A DNA stretch of 64,000 nt from the NCBI GenBank assembly GCA_903813345.2, contig CAIIXF020000001.1, positions 44,163,885 to 44,227,884 on the forward strand, read 5' to 3'. Source of the stretch: Owenia fusiformis (taxonomy: Eukaryota > Annelida > Polychaeta > Sabellida > Oweniidae). The translations under genes were made by a program, and so were the position numbers. How positions within the stretch are numbered: position 1 is the first letter of the stretch; each line of letters starts with the position of its first letter. Positions 61,301-64,000 of the stretch are shown piece after piece. A model generated the notes under the pieces. The model had not been told where the DNA came from, did no database searches, and saw only the letters and a program-made list of their open reading frames with translations.

Positions 61301-64000
61301 GACCTGCAAACCCCTTCCATACAACACTCTGACATCACAATACATTCTGTTTATGTGTTACCAGTCAGCAAAAAATTTCAAACAACACAACACTTGTTGC
61401 ACATAAAAAGTTCCAATCTAACTGAAATTTACCATACTGGCTAAAAACTGAATATGTGACGTAAATGTCGGTCCCGGGGTACCTGTACCTCCTTCACGGA
61501 AATAAGGATATATATAAGTATTATATATTTTGTCTTCAAATCTTCAGAATTGATAGATAATTGAATGATGTATCACTGGTAGGAAAATCAAAGGGATTGG
61601 TCTATAAAAAGTAACTGTGTAAAAAAGCGTCCATTACTTATTGATCACCCCTCGTATATTCTACTTACAGGGTGCATAGAACATGACGAGTACAGACTCA
61701 TGTTGATTGATAAATTCATTGAATGTGTTATCTGTGAGATGTGTAAGCTGGTCTGCTCCCGTGAGATCACTCCATGATTCCTCTGGAGCAGGAGGAGCAG
61801 GTGGTGAAGATGAGAGTGGATTCAGCGGATCATTCATAAAGTTTACGAAATCTCGTTCCTTGAATGTAAAATAAAACTGAAATTAAGCTACATGTATAAT
61901 AAATCTCAAATGTAAGACACATGTTCAATTTTCATCTCTTTCAAATCAATTGATGGATATTCACTGATAACAACTACAATATTTTGTTTTAATGAAAGTA
62001 TGCCTCATCTTGAACTATCAGAGTCAATGTGTACAGGGAAGTATGCAATATCATATACATGCATATCAGATCACAGAGAAAAGAACTCCGACATAAAAAA
62101 CAAGAAAAAATACTAAAAAGCTTTGTATATACATATTTAATATGCAATATCTAACAAGACTTACCTCTCTTCCTCCTGAGTAAGTTTGAGCATCTTTTCC
62201 ATAGTTGAAATATTTTAGAGTTGGGTAGCCCGATACTTCAAAGGCACTGCAAGTACTTTGATGTTTGGTGCAGTCCACAGCAGCAAATGATACCTGGAGG
62301 TGGCCAGGAAATGAATCAATTAGCTCAATTTTCTTATCAAATTAATTCAGTTAATTTAGATAGCTTTAATTGAAATCAGTCTCCTTTACAGTATTTTTCT
62401 ATACACTACCAGTTAATTTGCTTAAAATGGGTCAGTGCTGATCTATTCCTAAAATATGCCAAAATTTAAAACTGTAGGCTGTTATGATTTTTGTTTTTGT
62501 GTGATAATCAATGAATCAACATTCATCACTCATCATCTTTCTGTCTTGTAAATGGAAGATGCTCAGATATTATGATTTGAAATTGTTGATAAGAAAGATC
62601 AACATGAAACTTCTAAATCACTCATCAAATTAAATTGCTAGTCCCAGTCAAAACAAAATTGAAAATTGTCAACAATCATAATCGTAATTTGTTGTAATTG
62701 CAGGATGTGTACTGCATGGACCTACATTGATGCATCTACAATATTTTACATACCTTTCTGTCATCTTTGAATTGAGCGGCAGCTGCCATAAATTCTGGCT
62801 TGGCTCTTTTACAATGGCCACACCCTGATGAAAACAAACAAATGAAGAACTTAGTATTATGAAAGAACAGCCATAATGATGAAAACATTGGTAAGAAATA
62901 CTAACCTTCTTCATCATCTTGTCTACTATCTCACGATATATTCATTCATATAGTCATTTTAAAAATTGTAATTTCATGAAAGAAATGATGATCAACAACA
63001 TGTCATTTTTATCTGTTTATAAATATACAAGGCATTAACATGCAAAATGTCACCACCTGCCAATTGTTACAGACCCTAACCACCGAACACAAACCACTGA
63101 ATGTTGAACACTGTCCACTGAAGAATATAACAATATGTCATCACTTCTGGTGTGACATAATAAAAGTATATATACTATATTAAAATAAGTTATACTTACA
63201 TGGAGCATAAAACATAACTAAGCAGTGTTTTCTTTTCTTTAATGTAGATTTGAATGTCTCATCAGTTAAATGCTCAACGTCACTTTCAACTTCGGACCAT
63301 TCAGGTTCTGGGGGAGGAGGGGGTGGGGGCTCCACAGGGTTTTTCATAAATTCAACTATTTTTTCAGCAGTTCTTTCATTAAAGTCCCATTTTGACTCTC
63401 CATTGGAGAAAAATTTGACAGTTGGATAGCCCTTCACTTCGTATTTCTGGGCTACTTTAGGGGATTTTGTCGCATCGACTGCTGCAATTATACCACTGAC
63501 TCCCTCTTCTTTTAATTCTGAGGCAGCTTGTTCATATTCTGGTTTCATCTTTTTACAATGTCCACACCCTATAAGAGAATATATCATTTAAGGTATAGTA
63601 AGGATATGATGTAAATTGTGTAATTGTTTGTGAAACTGAAGTTTCATTTTCATAATACACACAGCAAATCAGATATACCAAAGTAAACAAACTGAAAAAC
63701 TTTCTTGTTAAAATTTTTGTTTAATAGTTTCAAAATTAAGTGTTCAACATAAAAATGTTCTCATTTCTGCGTAAAATAATATTCTAAATTCATTTTATAG
63801 GTCCAACTAGGCAATTGAGGCTACTGTTTGCAGGTGCCAGGTTTTCATGTGACCCAACAGTACACCCGTTATAATTACCATACTGTACACCCCTCCATTC
63901 TCAATATGCCACTCATGACTCATGAGTAATGAGTCATCACACAAGTGAACTCAAATATAATCAACTTACAAGGTGCATAAAACATGACTAGAACAGATTC
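49341..64000 (-). CDS. PDIA5: PDIA5-like protein disulfide isomerase (5' end beyond window)
   Basis: Ten exons on the minus strand splice in frame: 64000(partial)-63970, 63568-63200, 62824-62754, 62293-62165, 61858-61669, 59443-59294, 59183-59102, 53425-53172 and the final 49513-49341 (stop 49343-49341); the 5' exons lie outside. Four thioredoxin domains are visible, each with LVMFYAPW-CGHC-K and a cis-Pro GYPT(I/V/L/F)K motif. Proline-rich linkers (such as EPPPPPPPEPEWSE) separate them. The protein ends KKEKEEL: KEEL is a KDEL-type ER-retrieval signal and is the tail known for PDIA5. It is expected to catalyse disulfide formation and exchange in the ER lumen. Mammalian PDIA5 has three CxxC domains, so at least four all-CGHC domains suggests lineage expansion. 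The exon count listed excludes any outside the window. Confidence 0.85.
51252..52792. mobile_element. pearl/HINE-like element (non-autonomous Helentron type)
   Basis: Core repeats begin (GTAGACAAGACTTTAC) at 51,301, 51,524, 51,685, 51,847, 52,008 and 52,170, a period of about 161 bp. Each contains AAAATCCAAAATGGCTGCCT and CATCCCTGAAAATTTGAAAT. The first interval is lengthened by a 64-bp local duplication. A diverged unit near 52,560-52,680 leads into a (GACGGACA)n-type microsatellite (about 52,695-52,750). The ends TGTCCCCACC and GGTGGGGACA are inverted. Core tandem repeats plus an ACGG-type microsatellite match the pearl family first described from bivalves. It lies in the last intron of the PDI gene. 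Confidence 0.75.
53496..54106. mobile_element. mariner-type MITE, 611 bp, TA target duplication
   Basis: The left end CAGGGTGTCAAATAAGTCCC is repeated inverted at the right end, and both are flanked by TA (53,494-53,495 and 54,107-54,108). The similarity extends inward (GTGTGATATATCATTGGAAA against TTTCCAATGGTATATCACAC). No coding sequence. Confidence 0.8.
54512..54900. repeat. tandem repeat, about 170-bp unit, three copies
   Basis: AAGGTRGRACACAAAGGGCAACATA, then AAAACACA.ATCATAAAA, then AATAAATGTGTTCCCAACAA recurs at about 54,512, 54,683 and (truncated) 54,870. In a PDI-gene intron. Confidence 0.65.
56555..57245. repeat. direct duplication, offset 396 bp
   Basis: The segments at 56,560-56,850 and 56,955-57,244 share GACTTATCT.CACCTC, CATCAGAGAGCTGAGTAGAA, ATGGTGGATGATTCTAAAAA and GGATATTTATCACCCCTTCA in order. 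The short spacer (about 56,860-56,950) is itself a copy of 54,165-54,260 (TTTATTTTCT...GGCTGTATTCT...TTTTTCGCC.ATATATAATAAA). Confidence 0.75.
57280..58480 (-). mobile_element. 5'-truncated non-LTR retrotransposon (CR1/L2-type) 3' fragment
   Basis: The minus-strand frame is open from about 58,480 to the stop at 57,428. It encodes only the region after the reverse-transcriptase core: RIIMPTAMYGCELWYSLSP and, later, CLACKKLTIDMVSHLVLHC, a zinc-knuckle-like motif. The 3' end terminates in tandem GAACT units (57,288-57,307) in place of poly(A). Short-repeat tails like this are typical of CR1/L2-clade elements. No target duplication is visible. In a PDI-gene intron. Confidence 0.75.
58600..58880. 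repeat. diverged pearl-type core repeat
   Basis: TGTAGACAAGACATTACACA, AAAAGATTTAGAATGGAAAA and TCCAAAAATAGCCACCTAAA correspond to the core repeats at 51.3-52.2 kb but without the microsatellite. Confidence 0.5.
59446..60190. repeat. 154-bp tandem array, five units
   Basis: GTTGTTAGGTTGTCAGTCAA marks unit starts at 59,581, 59,735, 59,889, 60,028 and 60,182. The period is 154 bp except for one 139-bp unit. Each carries AATGGAAAACACACATTCAA and ATTTATGTATTCATTTTAC. The first, incomplete unit begins right at the splice acceptor of PDI exon 59,443-59,294, so the array grew from the intron edge. Short open frames on the plus strand are by-products. Confidence 0.85.
60562..61654 (-). mobile_element. 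mariner relic, 1,093 bp, long TIRs, TA target duplication
   Basis: CGAGGGGTGATCAATAAGTA at the left and its inverse at the right are flanked by TA (60,560-60,561 and 61,655-61,656). The arms are similar for about 200 bp (for example GGAGGTACAGGTACC and CCGACATTTACG). The transposase fragment lies on the minus strand between them. Confidence 0.85.
60984..61286 (-). pseudogene. mariner transposase fragment
   Basis: The minus-strand translation contains LLHMDNAPAHRSQNVQKTIS, then IEPLANAPYCPDLLTCDLLI. These are the second and third catalytic blocks of mariner transposases (DNAP.H.S and P.YSPDL.P.D), with substitutions. The first aspartate block and the N-terminal DNA-binding domain are missing or scrambled, and the remaining frame ends early. 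Confidence 0.75.

Overview
This is eukaryotic, intron-rich, AT-rich invertebrate DNA. Nothing in it looks bacterial. Two features point to a marine lophotrochozoan, most likely a bivalve mollusc: a pearl/HINE-like repeat (about 161-bp core repeats followed by an ACGG/ACAG microsatellite), and a pair of secreted von Willebrand A (VWA) proteins with a six-cysteine, peritrophin-like module. The species assignment is inference.

Three protein genes can be assembled exon by exon, all on the minus strand. (1) VWA paralogue A has coding exons between 5,524 and 16,569 and a TATA-type promoter near 17.7 kb. (2) VWA paralogue B has coding exons between 19,767 and 34,679 and a TATA promoter near 35.6 kb. 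A and B are a head-to-tail tandem duplicate pair with the same six coding exons, the same intron phases and similar core promoters. Each encodes a signal peptide, a short linker, a six-Cys module and a C-terminal VWA domain with an intact MIDAS. (3) A PDIA5-like protein disulfide isomerase runs from 49,341 past the right edge. It has at least four CGHC thioredoxin domains joined by proline-rich linkers and ends in KEEL, an ER-retrieval signal.

Most of the rest is mobile DNA. 0.7-4 kb: a pogo/Tigger-like MITE, a long palindrome, a tRNA-derived SINE and a hAT MITE with a perfect 8-bp target duplication. Introns of gene A (5.9-16.5 kb): foldback hairpins, a GC-rich TIR element with TTAA flanks, a mariner foldback, a degenerate copy of the gene's own Cys-module exon, an inverted minisatellite pair and an array of five related hairpin units. 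Introns of gene B (20-34.6 kb): a 32-bp minisatellite, a 2.2-kb mariner whose transposase is broken by one stop, a short hairpin, and a composite inverted repeat of about 5.4 kb enclosing two tandem arrays. 36-42 kb: a 5.4-kb element with split direct repeats, the arrangement typical of Ngaro/PAT-type tyrosine-recombinase retrotransposons, but without a recognisable RT. 46.8-49 kb: a recent 5'-truncated LINE with an 18-bp target duplication. Introns of the PDI gene (49.5-63.2 kb): the pearl-like element, several MITEs, another LINE fragment, a 154-bp tandem array and a mariner relic.

The unusual points are the VWA/six-Cys tandem gene pair with its conserved promoter and decayed extra exon, the split-direct-repeat element, the nested giant palindrome, the hairpin array, and the PDI gene's repeated thioredoxin exons, three of whose four visible domains share an intron inside the Trp codon before CGHC.
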